Origin: an uncultured bacterium
GTDB lineage: Bacteria > Vulcanimicrobiota > CADAWZ01
DNA: 61,052 bases
Assembly: GCA_949288455.1 (NCBI GenBank)
Contig: CASEKF010000066.1
Span: 1 to 61,052, forward strand
Direction of reading: 5' to 3'
Position numbers and translations under genes: made by a program. Positions 16,751-24,923 of the stretch are shown here, one piece after another. The notes under the pieces were generated by a model. The model searched no databases and had not been told where the DNA came from. It worked only from the letters and a program-made list of their open reading frames with translations. The stretch's first letter is position 1. Every line of letters starts with the position of its first letter.

Positions 16751-17716
16751 ATGCCATGTAGAATAATAATTTTTGGAATGTCTAAAAAATTTAAAAATTC
16801 AATATATTCGGTTTTGAAACCCTTGAAAGCCGAAGTTATTGAACTTAATTACGGAGAAGATTACGAATTAAACGACGTTTCCGCCGATATGTATTTATTT
16901 TGTTTTGACGCTTCGACTTTGTCTTATTTGGATTTTGCCGTAAAATTTATATCTTCGGCTTGCGCTTTTATTCCTGTATGCGCTTTGGCGGACGCCGACG
17001 AAGGCGTCGTTTTAGACAGCGAATCTAAATTCGCTTTTGATTTGGCCTTGTCTGTTTCTAGAAAAACTTGCTCTAAGGGCGGTTTTAAGAGGCTTTCTTT
17101 ATGGGTTTCTTCGCTTTTAAGATTTAAACTAAGGATGGACGCCGCCAGAGATAGGCAAAATAAGAAGTTATACGACGAAAACAGATATAAAATAAGACTT
17201 GTTTATAGAGACGTGATTCTAGCCGTTACTAGGAATAAACTTTTTTTAGTTTTGTCAGAGGACGAACTGCCCGTTCCTAAAGGCGTTTTACCGGCGGTTT
17301 CTCAAAAGATCGACAATATTGACGATCTTGCGTATGCAAAGGATATTTCTGAAAAATATTTTGTTCAAGCCAATTTTTCTCCGTCGAAAATTTTCGACAT
17401 AGTAGTTTCCGTTTCCGAAGCTGTGTCTAACGTTCTAAAGCATGCGGAATCCGGAACGTTAAGTATATACGAGCATTCGGATAAATATTTCGTTTCCGTT
17501 GCCGATAAAGGATCCGGGATAAAGCTGGCCGATATTCCTAAATCCGTGCAGCGGGGGCATTCTTCTAAATCGTCTTTGGGGATGGGCTTCTCTATTATTC
17601 TGGAATTGATGGATTTAACTTATCTTTTTACAAATACGTCCGGCACCACGCTTATAATGCAGATTTCGAAAGATACTGAGACGTCTGCCGATAAAATAGG
17701 AGGAATTGTATTATGA
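16751..17716 (+). CDS. RsbW-like HATPase anti-sigma regulator with an N-terminal receiver-like domain
   Basis: A 321-aa protein. The C-terminal 120 residues are a GHKL ATPase of the RsbW/SpoIIAB class: the N-box SEAVSNVLKHA, the G1 box VADKGSGI, the G2 box LGMGFSII and the final GTTL. These proteins phosphorylate an anti-anti-sigma factor or hold a sigma factor. The first 100 residues (CRIIIFGMSKKF then YLFCFDAS) look like a reduced response-regulator fold with no complete phosphorylation pocket. The middle part (YRDVILAVTRNKLFLV) is not recognised. The position directly after a Ser/Thr kinase suggests a partner-switching pathway. The stop overlaps the ferritin start as ATGA, so the two are translationally coupled. 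Confidence 0.82.
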   Translation: MPCRIIIFGMSKKFKNSIYSVLKPLKAEVIELNYGEDYELNDVSADMYLFCFDASTLSYLDFAVKFISSACAFIPVCALADADEGVVLDSESKFAFDLALSVSRKTCSKGGFKRLSLWVSSLLRFKLRMDAARDRQNKKLYDENRYKIRLVYRDVILAVTRNKLFLVLSEDELPVPKGVLPAVSQKIDNIDDLAYAKDISEKYFVQANFSPSKIFDIVVSVSEAVSNVLKHAESGTLSIYEHSDKYFVSVADKGSGIKLADIPKSVQRGHSSKSSLGMGFSIILELMDLTYLFTNTSGTTLIMQISKDTETSADKIGGIVL

Positions 17717-18234
17717 TTTGCGATAAATTGAAAGACGCTATAAACGCTCAGATAAACGCGGAAATGTATTCGTCGTATCTATATTTGAGCATGAGTTCTT
17801 GGTTCGAGAAAAAATCTCTCAAGGGCTGTGCCTCTTGGATGAAGATTCAGGCTCAAGAAGAGCTTTGTCACGCTATGATTTTTTATAACTATCTTATCGA
17901 AAGGGGAGGAGTCGTCGAACTTGACGTTATCGACAAGCCAAAGTATGATTGGAACGACGTTTTAGACGTATTCGAGCATGTTTACAGGCATGAAACTCAT
18001 GTCACTTGTCTTATCAATGATTTAATGACTTGCGCAATTGAAGAAAAGGATCATGCGTCGGCGGCTTTTTTACAGTGGTTTGTTACCGAGCAAGTTGAAG
18101 AAGAGGCTGCCGCCGAAGAGATAATAGCCAAGTTGAAACTGATAGGATCCGATACTGCCGGATTATTCGCTATAAACGGCGAGCTTGCGGCTAGAACTTT
18201 CGTTATGCCGCTTCCTCTTTCGGGAAAGATATAG
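17713..18234 (+). CDS. ftnA: Bacterial non-haem ferritin
   Basis: A 24-mer-forming iron storage protein of 173 aa with a four-helix bundle. The ferroxidase centre is complete: Glu17, Glu50, His53, Glu94, Gln127 and Glu130 are all at the positions known from E. coli FtnA. It oxidises Fe(II) and stores Fe(III) in the cytoplasm, which fits a genome with many iron-sulfur proteins. The start codon overlaps the stop of the HATPase regulator gene, an unusual partner, suggesting that iron storage is controlled by, or co-expressed with, the stress signalling genes. No Fur-box-like site was found directly upstream. Confidence 0.95.
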   Translation: MICDKLKDAINAQINAEMYSSYLYLSMSSWFEKKSLKGCASWMKIQAQEELCHAMIFYNYLIERGGVVELDVIDKPKYDWNDVLDVFEHVYRHETHVTCLINDLMTCAIEEKDHASAAFLQWFVTEQVEEEAAAEEIIAKLKLIGSDTAGLFAINGELAARTFVMPLPLSGKI

Positions 18235-18384
18235 TTTTTACTCGCCATTTGCAAAGACGTTTAACATTATTTGGCGCGGTCTTAAATCGTAAGGACATAT
18301 TTTGGATCTTCCGCCGCTTTTATTGAAATCTGCGAATTAATAAAAGAGATGGGTAACGACTTGGCTTTAAAATATGGAGGTGTT

Positions 18385-19035
18385 ATGAAAAGAGCTATTT
18401 TAAATTTAAGCGTATATTTAATTTTTAGCGTCGTTTTTTTTGCGTGCGTCGTTACTTCGGCGCTTGCCAAGTATTGTCCTCAATGCGGAAAATATAATCA
18501 GGACGCGAATAAATTTTGTCAGGACTGCGGGTTTAATTTTTCGAAGCAAGTTAAAAAAATGAAAGTCGGCGTTCTTCTTGTTTCTTCCGTTCATCCTGGC
18601 GTAAACGGAAAATTTACGATTTATCATAAATCTGATTTGACTCCTTTCTATGTCTGGAACAAAGATGGAAACAACGAGATTGGCGAAGTGAGGCTGCCGG
18701 TTCTGGAAGATATCTCTTTCGTAGCGATGAATGAAAGATATCCTCCTTCTTTGAGCGATATAAAGGCTTTGGGCAAAAAATATGATATTGATAAACTTAT
18801 GGTTTTTAACTATAACGCTAAAGAAACTGAGCGCATGCCCATTTTTTCGTCTCAGTCATACGATATATTTTTAGACGTTACGACTTACGACGCTTTAAAA
18901 GGCTCCGTCCTTCAGGAAAAGCGATATAAAGAATCTTTGAAATCTTGGCCGGATATAACTGTTACTCAAGTGAAAAACGCTTGCGCTAAGTTGTGGAACG
19001 AAATGATCCCTAACATAAGAATTTTACTTAAATAA
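18385..19035 (+). CDS. Exported zinc-ribbon protein of unknown function
   Basis: A 216-aa protein. An N-terminal hydrophobic leader (LNLSVYLIFSVVFFACVV, ending SALA) is followed at once by a double-CxxC zinc ribbon: YCPQCGKYNQDANKFCQDCG. The rest (about 60-216) is a domain I do not recognise, with KVGVLLVSSVHPG and KYDIDKLMVFNY. Zinc ribbons are normally cytoplasmic, so having one straight after a Sec-type leader is odd; the leader may instead be a membrane anchor. I set the start at 18385, where GGAGG lies four bases upstream. The longer frame from 18349 has no site. The ATP-grasp gene follows after 15 bases and is probably co-transcribed. Confidence 0.65.
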   Translation: MKRAILNLSVYLIFSVVFFACVVTSALAKYCPQCGKYNQDANKFCQDCGFNFSKQVKKMKVGVLLVSSVHPGVNGKFTIYHKSDLTPFYVWNKDGNNEIGEVRLPVLEDISFVAMNERYPPSLSDIKALGKKYDIDKLMVFNYNAKETERMPIFSSQSYDIFLDVTTYDALKGSVLQEKRYKESLKSWPDITVTQVKNACAKLWNEMIPNIRILLK

Positions 19036-19050
19036 TTTAAGGAGATTGAT

Positions 19051-20412
19051 ATGGCTGAAAAAAGAATTATAGGCGTAATGGATCCAAATTACTATGGTTT
19101 TCTTGTGTCCTTGGAAAAACTTATAGCTTACGCTTGTCCTGAGACTCAATATAAAGGCAAGACTTACGAGATAGCTACAAAGCGAATGAAGTGTCATCCT
19201 TACGACGTTCTGGACGCTTGGACGGAAACTTGCGTAATTATGAATAGAGGAGCTCATTGGAACCGTCACAGAGGAAGTTTTTTTGAAATTCTTTGTCCTC
19301 AAACGCATTTAATTTATAATATGTTTAGTTTTAAGGCGATAGATAAAAATGCCGGTTACGGTATGATGCATAATATCGGCTTAAAAGTTCCTCCGACTTG
19401 GGCTATTCCTCAGAAGGATTATTCGAAGATGTTTGAAGGGTCTAAATCTAATATTCAGCGGGATCTTATTTTTGAAGATCATGAGTTATTTGATCTGGAA
19501 AAAATCGGAGAAGCAGTAGGATATCCCGCGTTTTTGAAGCCTCAAGACGGAGGCGGCTGGGTAGGAGTTACTAAGGTTAATAATTACGAGGAACTTCAGA
19601 AAGCTTACGACGAGTCTGAGGACAAGCCGATGAATCTCCAAAAAGCCGTAGAGTATAAAGAGTTCTGCAGAAGCGTAGGAATTGGACCTCAGGTTATGCC
19701 TATGCATTATAACGCTTCGGCAAAATATTCGCATGACAGATATCTGAGAAGCGAGACTGTGGCCGTCGATTTTAACTTTCTTACGGAAAGCGAGGCTGCG
19801 GAAATCAAAAAGATTACAAAGATTATCAACGCTTTCTACGGTTGGGATCATAATTCTTGCGAATCGTTGATTACGGAATCCGGCGACGCATATATTATTG
19901 ATTATATAAACGCGTATCCTGACAGTTCGTTGACTTCTCTTCACTTTTATTTTCCCGACTTAGTGAAAGCTATGGCGAAGTGGCTTATCTTCTGCGCCGT
20001 AGTAGGTCGTAAAAACGGTTATAACTTTATGGATAATTGGCCTAAGTTCTACAAAGTCAGGGACGAATCTATTAAAAAAGGCTGGTCTTATGAAAAGTTG
20101 CTCGACGAATATGAAAAAATTGCCGACGATTATTGGAACGCCAAGGAATTTGAGAATTTCTGTTCCGATAGTTTGGCTTCTTTTGACGAAAAAGCTTTGG
20201 AATTTTTTGCCTCTGAAGAATTTGACGCCGTCATAAAAGAGGATATTTCTAGATTTTTCAGGATTGAGTCCGAGAGACCTGAAAAATACGCTCATTACAG
20301 AGGACTTATAGATTTTTGGATTCATTGCGAAAAAGACAGGCTTGAACATATTGCGAAGCAATCGTCCGATTCGTCTGAAGATAATAAGGCGAAGAAGAAA
20401 ATTAAAAAATAA
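19051..20412 (+). CDS. ATP-grasp family ligase, substrate unknown
   Basis: A 453-aa cytoplasmic protein. Residues 110-320 have ATP-grasp features: GYPAFLKPQDGGGWVGVTKV (nucleotide-binding Lys and glycine-rich loop), a central beta segment, and a metal-binding end AYIIDYINAYPD where Asp and Asn would hold magnesium. The N-terminal 100 residues and the long C-terminal helical region (about 340-430, ending in a Lys-rich tail) are not recognised. ATP-grasp enzymes join a carboxylate to an amine or thiol through an acyl phosphate, for example in peptide or amino-acid ligation. AAGGAG sits upstream of the ATG. The nearest neighbour is the exported zinc-ribbon gene, and pepD follows 98 bases later. 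Confidence 0.75.
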   Translation: MAEKRIIGVMDPNYYGFLVSLEKLIAYACPETQYKGKTYEIATKRMKCHPYDVLDAWTETCVIMNRGAHWNRHRGSFFEILCPQTHLIYNMFSFKAIDKNAGYGMMHNIGLKVPPTWAIPQKDYSKMFEGSKSNIQRDLIFEDHELFDLEKIGEAVGYPAFLKPQDGGGWVGVTKVNNYEELQKAYDESEDKPMNLQKAVEYKEFCRSVGIGPQVMPMHYNASAKYSHDRYLRSETVAVDFNFLTESEAAEIKKITKIINAFYGWDHNSCESLITESGDAYIIDYINAYPDSSLTSLHFYFPDLVKAMAKWLIFCAVVGRKNGYNFMDNWPKFYKVRDESIKKGWSYEKLLDEYEKIADDYWNAKEFENFCSDSLASFDEKALEFFASEEFDAVIKEDISRFFRIESERPEKYAHYRGLIDFWIHCEKDRLEHIAKQSSDSSEDNKAKKKIKK

Positions 20413-20510
20413 AATTTCGTTTAAAAACCAAAGGGTTTGCCTGGCGTCAATTATAAGCTTTTAATTGATTTTTTATTCTGAATTGAATTAAGCGAGAAAG
20501 GAATATTGAT

Positions 20511-21992
20511 ATGTCTTGTAATTTTCATAACAGTCCTGTAGGAAACCTTAAGCCTGAATTATTTTGGAAGCATTTTTACGCTTTGACTCGGATCCCAAGG
20601 CCGTCAAAACATGAAGAAAAAGTTGGAGAATACCTGATAGAATTCGCCAAGAGTCATTCTTTAGCTTATAAAGTGGACGAAGTCGGTAACGTAATCGTTA
20701 AGAAAAACGCTTCTCCAGGTTATGAAAACGCTCCGGGAGTAGTTCTTCAGGGACATATGGATATGGTATGCGAGAAGAATCGTAATAAGGATTTTGACTT
20801 TATGACTCAACCGATTGAGCTTAAGAGAGATGGAAATTTGATTTCTGCCGACGGCACGAGTCTTGGAGCGGACAATGGAGCCGGAATGGCGGCGGCTTTA
20901 GCGGTTCTTGAAGACGATTCTGCGCTTCATCCTCCTTTGGAGTGTCTTTTTACAGTCGACGAAGAGACCGGTATGACCGGCGCGAAATTTATGAAGCCCG
21001 GTTTTATAGACGGCAAATATCTTTTAAATCTTGATTCCGAAAACGAGCGCGATATATATATAGGCTGCGCCGGCGGAATTGATAATCGTATGGAATTTAC
21101 GCCGGAATGGAAAGATTCTTGCGCTAAGGGTTGTCCTAAAGTATCCGGGTATCTAGTTATGATAAAAGGTTTAAGAGGCGGCCATTCCGGTATGGAGATA
21201 AACGAGGGAAGGGCTAACGCTATTAAACTTTTAGGCCGTTTTTTATGGAATCTTAAGAAGGAGGGGGTAAAGTTTTCAATAGCTTCCTTTACCGGCGGCA
21301 ATAAGAGGAACGCTATCGCCAGAGAAGCTCAGGCTCTTATTTGTTGTAAGGATGCCGACGCTTTAAAAGCTGCCGCTAAAAAGTGGGAAACTATTTTTTG
21401 GAACGAGTTTAAGGATGTCGAGAATAAAGTCGAGATTTCCGTGGAACCGTCCGAATCTTCGGTAGATAGAGTTTTGACTCAGGAGTCTTCGTCAGTGCTT
21501 TTGAACGCGGTCTTTATGATTCCTCATGGCGTAATAAGAATGAGTCATGCAATAAAAGATCTTGTGGAAACTTCTACTAATTTTGCTATCGTTTCCCAGG
21601 AAGACGAGAAAATTATATTTGAGATGTCTCACAGAAGTTCTTCTGAAACCGTAAAGAAAGCCGTTTGTCAGAGAACTGAGGCTATCGCAGGCATTTTAGG
21701 TTTTGATTATTTTTCAGGCGAAGGTTATCCAGGTTGGCAGCCTAATATGGATTCAAAGCTTCTTGCCGCGGCTAAATCCGTTTATAAAAAACTTACGGGT
21801 AGCGATATAAACGTAAAGGCTATACATGCAGGTCTGGAATGCGGCTTGATTTTAGAAAAATTTCCAGAGATGGAAGCCGTTTCATTTGGCCCTACGCTTA
21901 ATGGAGTTCATTCCCCCGACGAGACGATAAGTATTTCTTCGGTAGAGTCTTTTATGTCGTTCTTAAAAGCTTTATTGCAAGAACTCAAATAA
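20511..21992 (+). CDS. pepD: Aminoacyl-histidine dipeptidase (M20C, PepD)
   Basis: A 493-aa zinc dipeptidase that hydrolyses Xaa-His and other dipeptides in the cytoplasm. The M20 metal-binding and catalytic residues are visible: VLQGHMDMVCEK (His, then catalytic Asp), SLGADNGAGMA (bridging Asp), FTVDEETGMTGA (catalytic and metal Glu) and a late IHAGLECG His/Glu region. A dimerisation (lid) domain lies between, with GLRGGHSGMEI carrying the lid His. The length is that of the family (about 485 aa). A strong terminator lies 37 bases after the stop. Confidence 0.95.
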   Translation: MSCNFHNSPVGNLKPELFWKHFYALTRIPRPSKHEEKVGEYLIEFAKSHSLAYKVDEVGNVIVKKNASPGYENAPGVVLQGHMDMVCEKNRNKDFDFMTQPIELKRDGNLISADGTSLGADNGAGMAAALAVLEDDSALHPPLECLFTVDEETGMTGAKFMKPGFIDGKYLLNLDSENERDIYIGCAGGIDNRMEFTPEWKDSCAKGCPKVSGYLVMIKGLRGGHSGMEINEGRANAIKLLGRFLWNLKKEGVKFSIASFTGGNKRNAIAREAQALICCKDADALKAAAKKWETIFWNEFKDVENKVEISVEPSESSVDRVLTQESSSVLLNAVFMIPHGVIRMSHAIKDLVETSTNFAIVSQEDEKIIFEMSHRSSSETVKKAVCQRTEAIAGILGFDYFSGEGYPGWQPNMDSKLLAAAKSVYKKLTGSDINVKAIHAGLECGLILEKFPEMEAVSFGPTLNGVHSPDETISISSVESFMSFLKALLQELK

Positions 21993-22025
21993 TATCTTAC
22001 CTTTACCTTAAAAATAACGTTTATT

Positions 22026-22074
22026 AAAAAACACGGAAAACCGTTAATAAAAACTTTGTTTTCCGTGTTTTTTA
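22026..22074 (+). terminator. Rho-independent terminator of pepD
   Basis: A perfect 12-bp stem AAACACGGAAAA / TTTTCCGTGTTT (22029-22040 with 22059-22070) with an 18-base loop, followed by TTT. Confidence 0.85.
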
Positions 22075-22076
22075 AT

Positions 22077-22541
22077 TCCGAAAGAGTTTTAGAGAAAGAA
22101 TAACGCGCTATATTTTTTCTATTTTGAGTTAACTCAATTAATTGATCGCTATAATATCCGTATCGTTTTTATGGTTTCGATTTCTGGGGGAAGACCATAT
22201 CGAAAATTTAGAAACGTTATACGAACTCCGCACGATCTCGCGCTAACGGAAATAATGAACGGTAATTTGTCCAAGTTTATTTTAGAATGATGCCTTTTAT
22301 ATATAAATGTTTTTCAGGCAGTAATAAGGAAACTTTGCCAGAAATCGCTTTCGCGCCATATGCGTCTTATTCCGTCCGATAAGGGCAAACTTTCCGTATC
22401 AATTTGTTTAGTCGGCTTATGGTTTTCCCCATTTTATTCAATAATTTGTTTTTGCTTAAATATTTATTTACGCGCGATATTGTTTTACTTAAGATGACTT
22501 GGCTTTATTTTGAAAATCTTAAAAAAAAGTATAATAGGGTA
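22077..22541. other. Long intergenic region with overlapping palindromes
   Basis: About 460 bases between the pepD terminator and the tRNA promoter without a supported gene. Two perfect palindromes overlap: TTGAGTTAACTCAA at 22124-22137 and TCAATTAATTGA at 22134-22145, followed by TATAAT at about 22150, the kind of layout expected for a repressor site on a promoter. A 39-codon frame (22171-22290) begins 20 bases later but has no ribosome binding site. No known structured RNA was recognised. Confidence 0.35.
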
Positions 22542-22570
22542 TTGCAAAGTATTTTGCAGTATGCTATAAT
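22542..22570 (+). promoter_or_regulatory. Promoter of the tRNA operon
   Basis: TTGCAA at 22542-22547 and a perfect TATAAT at 22565-22570 are separated by 17 bases. The tRNA-Gly gene begins 10 bases after the -10 box. Confidence 0.85.
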
Positions 22571-22579
22571 ATCGGCGTT

Positions 22580-22654
22580 GCGGAAATAGCTCAGCGGTAG
22601 AGCATCGGCTTCCCAAGCCGAGGGTCGCGGGTTCAAATCCCGTTTTCCGCTCCA
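22580..22654 (+). tRNA. tRNA-Gly (anticodon CCC)
   Basis: The cloverleaf is complete: acceptor GCGGAAA pairs with TTTCCGC, the anticodon loop TTCCCAA sits on a TCGGC/GCCGA stem, and the T-loop is GGTTCAAATCC. The 3' CCA is encoded. Confidence 0.97.
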
Positions 22655-22667
22655 GAAAATTATGTAC

Positions 22668-22739
22668 GGCGATGTGGCCGAGTGGCTTAGGCAGCGGTCT
22701 GCAAAACCGTTCACAGCGGTTCGACTCCGCTCGTCGCCT
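22668..22739 (+). tRNA. tRNA-Cys (anticodon GCA)
   Basis: Acceptor GGCGATG pairs with CGTCGCC with one G-T wobble. The anticodon loop is CTGCAAA and the T-arm contains GGTTCGACTCC. No CCA is encoded. Confidence 0.95.
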
Positions 22740-22748
22740 CGTTTACAA

Positions 22749-22822
<74 letters not shown>

Positions 22823-22827
22823 TTTTG

Positions 22828-22861
22828 AAAGAGTCTGTTTTATACGCAGATTCTTTTTTTA
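22828..22861 (+). terminator. Terminator of the tRNA operon
   Basis: Stem AAAGAGTCTG / CAGATTCTTT with a 9-base loop and one G-T wobble, followed by a T-run. It lies six bases past tRNA-Val. Confidence 0.8.
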
Positions 22862-22883
22862 TTATTCCTTCAGGAGAACAGGC

Positions 22884-23387
22884 ATGGATGATACTTCTAT
22901 GACAAAAATTTGGGCTCCATGGCGATCCCATGATTTACTTGAAGTTGGATATAAAAAATGGGATTGTCTTTTTTGCGGTTTAAGAGATTCTGAGGACGAT
23001 GAAAAAAATTTGATTTTAGAGAGAAGTTCTCATTCTTTGTGCGTTATGAATTTGTATCCCTATAATAACGGGCATATTATGATTGCTCCTTATAGGCATA
23101 CGGCTCTTTTTGAGGATTTATCTTTGGAAGAGTTGTCAGATATGAATCTTATGACGCAAAGGTGGATAAAACTTTTAAAAAAGCTTTACTCTCCGGACGG
23201 CTTCAACATCGGCATGAATTTAGGAACGGCGGCGGGAGCCGGAGTCGCCGGACATTTGCATTGTCATATAGTTCCGAGGTGGGCGGGAGACGCCAATTTT
23301 ATGGACGTAATAGGCAGGACGGAAGTCGTTTCGGTCAGTCTCGCTTCTTCATATAAAAAGCTTAAAGAAATCTGCGAGGCAAATTGA
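22884..23387 (+). CDS. HIT family nucleotide hydrolase/phosphorylase
   Basis: A 167-aa histidine triad protein. The active-site motif HLHCHIVPRW is at about residues 124-133, with the typical AP4A-phosphorylase/HIT context GVAGHLHCHIVPRWAGDANFM. The N-terminal WAPWR and the CLFCGL (Cys pair) stretch are common in bacterial and archaeal HIT proteins of this subgroup. It acts on dinucleoside polyphosphates or nucleoside monophosphate-linked substrates in the cytoplasm; the exact substrate is not known. GGAG precedes the ATG. It begins just after the tRNA terminator and is followed 47 bases later by the permease gene. Confidence 0.92.
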   Translation: MDDTSMTKIWAPWRSHDLLEVGYKKWDCLFCGLRDSEDDEKNLILERSSHSLCVMNLYPYNNGHIMIAPYRHTALFEDLSLEELSDMNLMTQRWIKLLKKLYSPDGFNIGMNLGTAAGAGVAGHLHCHIVPRWAGDANFMDVIGRTEVVSVSLASSYKKLKEICEAN

Positions 23388-23434
23388 TTTTTTTGCCCGT
23401 CGTGTTTTTTTTAAATGGAGATAAACGCTGTTAA

Positions 23435-24406
23435 ATGCTGGTATATTTTTTAAAAAGACTCGCCGGAGCTATACCTCTTATTTTAATTATAACCGCGCTG
23501 ACTTTCGTGATAGTCAGACTCGCTCCGGGGGATCCTACAAAAATGTTTATAAGTCCTAATACGCCTCCTGAAGATAGGGAAATTATCAGAAGGAACCTGG
23601 GGCTTGATAAGCCGCTTCATATTCAATATTTTATATGGCTTAAGAATTTTATTTTAAAGGGGGATCTGGGATATTCCCTTGTTAACGGGAGACCCGTTTT
23701 GGATTCGATATTAGAACGAATTCCGGCTACGTTGATTCTTATGGGAGCTTCATATCTTTTAAGCGTTATTATCGCTTTCCCGTTGGGAATATTTTCCGCT
23801 CTTAAACCATATTCGTTTTTTGATTATTTCCTGACGTTTTTTTCTTTTGTAGGGTTATCTATGCCCCCTTTTTGGTTGGCGCTTATGGTTATATGGCTGT
23901 TTTCTTTAAAATTTCCAATTTTTCCGCCTATGGGAATGGGAATCCTGGTAGACGCTCCGTTTTGGGATTCCGTAGTTGATTTAACGTGGCATTTGGCGCT
24001 TCCCGCGTTTGTTCTTACGATTAGAAATCTTGCCGCTTGGACCAGGTATATAAGATCGTCTCTCATCGAAGTTTCCGGTCAGAACTATATAAGAACGGCT
24101 TGGTCAAAAGGACTTGGAGAATACTCGGTGTTGACGGTTCATGCTTTAAGAAACGCTTTGATCCCATTTATTACGGTACTTGCCCTTTCTATCCCGGAAA
24201 TCCTTGCCGGGGCCTTCATTGTCGAACAGATTTTCGCATGGCCAGGAATGGGACGCCTCGGTATGGAAGCTGTATTTCACAGAGATTACACGATTTTGAT
24301 GGGCGATATACTTATAAGCAGTTTGCTTGTGGTATTTTCAAATATCGCCGCCGATATCCTTTGCGCTTATATAGATCCGAGGATTCGACTGCAGGGAAAA
24401 TCTTAA
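23435..24406 (+). CDS. DppB-like ABC transporter permease, orphan
   Basis: A 323-aa inner-membrane permease of the peptide/nickel uptake family. It has the DppB/OppB N-terminus (YFLKRLAGAIPLILIITALTF and VRLAPGDPT), about six membrane segments, and the cytoplasmic EAA-loop region in YIRTAWSKGLGEYSV and HALRNALIPF. The C-terminus ends AYIDPRIR, also typical. Normally dppC, ATPase and binding-protein genes accompany it. None is present here, because the following genes run on the opposite strand, so the partners must be encoded elsewhere or the gene has been separated from its operon. Confidence 0.92.
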   Translation: MLVYFLKRLAGAIPLILIITALTFVIVRLAPGDPTKMFISPNTPPEDREIIRRNLGLDKPLHIQYFIWLKNFILKGDLGYSLVNGRPVLDSILERIPATLILMGASYLLSVIIAFPLGIFSALKPYSFFDYFLTFFSFVGLSMPPFWLALMVIWLFSLKFPIFPPMGMGILVDAPFWDSVVDLTWHLALPAFVLTIRNLAAWTRYIRSSLIEVSGQNYIRTAWSKGLGEYSVLTVHALRNALIPFITVLALSIPEILAGAFIVEQIFAWPGMGRLGMEAVFHRDYTILMGDILISSLLVVFSNIAADILCAYIDPRIRLQGKS

Positions 24407-24408
24407 TT

Positions 24409-24909
24409 TTATTTGTAAGAGCTTAAAACTTTATATATATTACTTGGAATGTATGTGTCGAAACCAAAATAATTTATCATAATCAGCTTATCGTTCGATT
24501 CAAAAAATGCGGAAATCATTCTTTGCTTTTTTGTAAATGTATTTTTATTTGGTTGTTTAGAGTCTATAACATAGAACGAATTTCCGTTCATTGTCATTTG
24601 TCTTTTGTTGATTATTTCAAGTCCGGGGTATTTTTTGGCAAACTCATCAAAGAATGTGTCGGCGAAAGCTTTTGTGGGCATGTACTTTATCTTGTTAATT
24701 TCCATGATCATTATTCCCTGATCTTCGTTTGGAGTAGCGTATAAAACGGCATTCGGAGCAATTTCGGAAACTTGGCTGAATTCGTCGGGAATTGTCAGCG
24801 TGTGTCCGTCGCTTAGCGACGCGGTATCGGCAAGAGTCGCTTGAGCAAATAAAGGGAGCATAACTACGGTCAGAGCTAAGGCGATTAGAATATTTACGAT
24901 TCTTTTCAT
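24409..24909 (-). CDS. Small secreted protein, DcrB/PsbP-like shape
   Basis: A 166-aa protein with a clear signal peptide (MKRIVNILIALALTVVMLPL, ending LADTA). The mature part of about 138 aa begins with IPDEF and alternates short beta strands with a helix. This resembles small lipoprotein-like proteins of the DcrB/PsbP shape (ligand unknown) more than any enzyme. The gene 15 bases upstream on the same strand encodes a protein of similar size and layout (leader, LPDSF-type start, NGRK turn), so the two may be old paralogues. The stop lies two bases from the stop of the convergent permease gene. Confidence 0.6.
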   Translation of the reverse strand: MKRIVNILIALALTVVMLPLFAQATLADTASLSDGHTLTIPDEFSQVSEIAPNAVLYATPNEDQGIMIMEINKIKYMPTKAFADTFFDEFAKKYPGLEIINKRQMTMNGNSFYVIDSKQPNKNTFTKKQRMISAFFESNDKLIMINYFGFDTYIPSNIYKVLSSYK

Positions 24910-24923
24910 GCGTTTAAATCCTT

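Noticed and set aside
22171-22290. 39-codon frame in the long gap before the tRNA genes
   Set aside because: No ribosome binding site and no recognisable motif; noted only as a possible target of the palindromes.
22404-22589. 61-codon plus-strand frame before the tRNA genes
   Set aside because: It overlaps the tRNA promoter and the start of tRNA-Gly and has no ribosome binding site.
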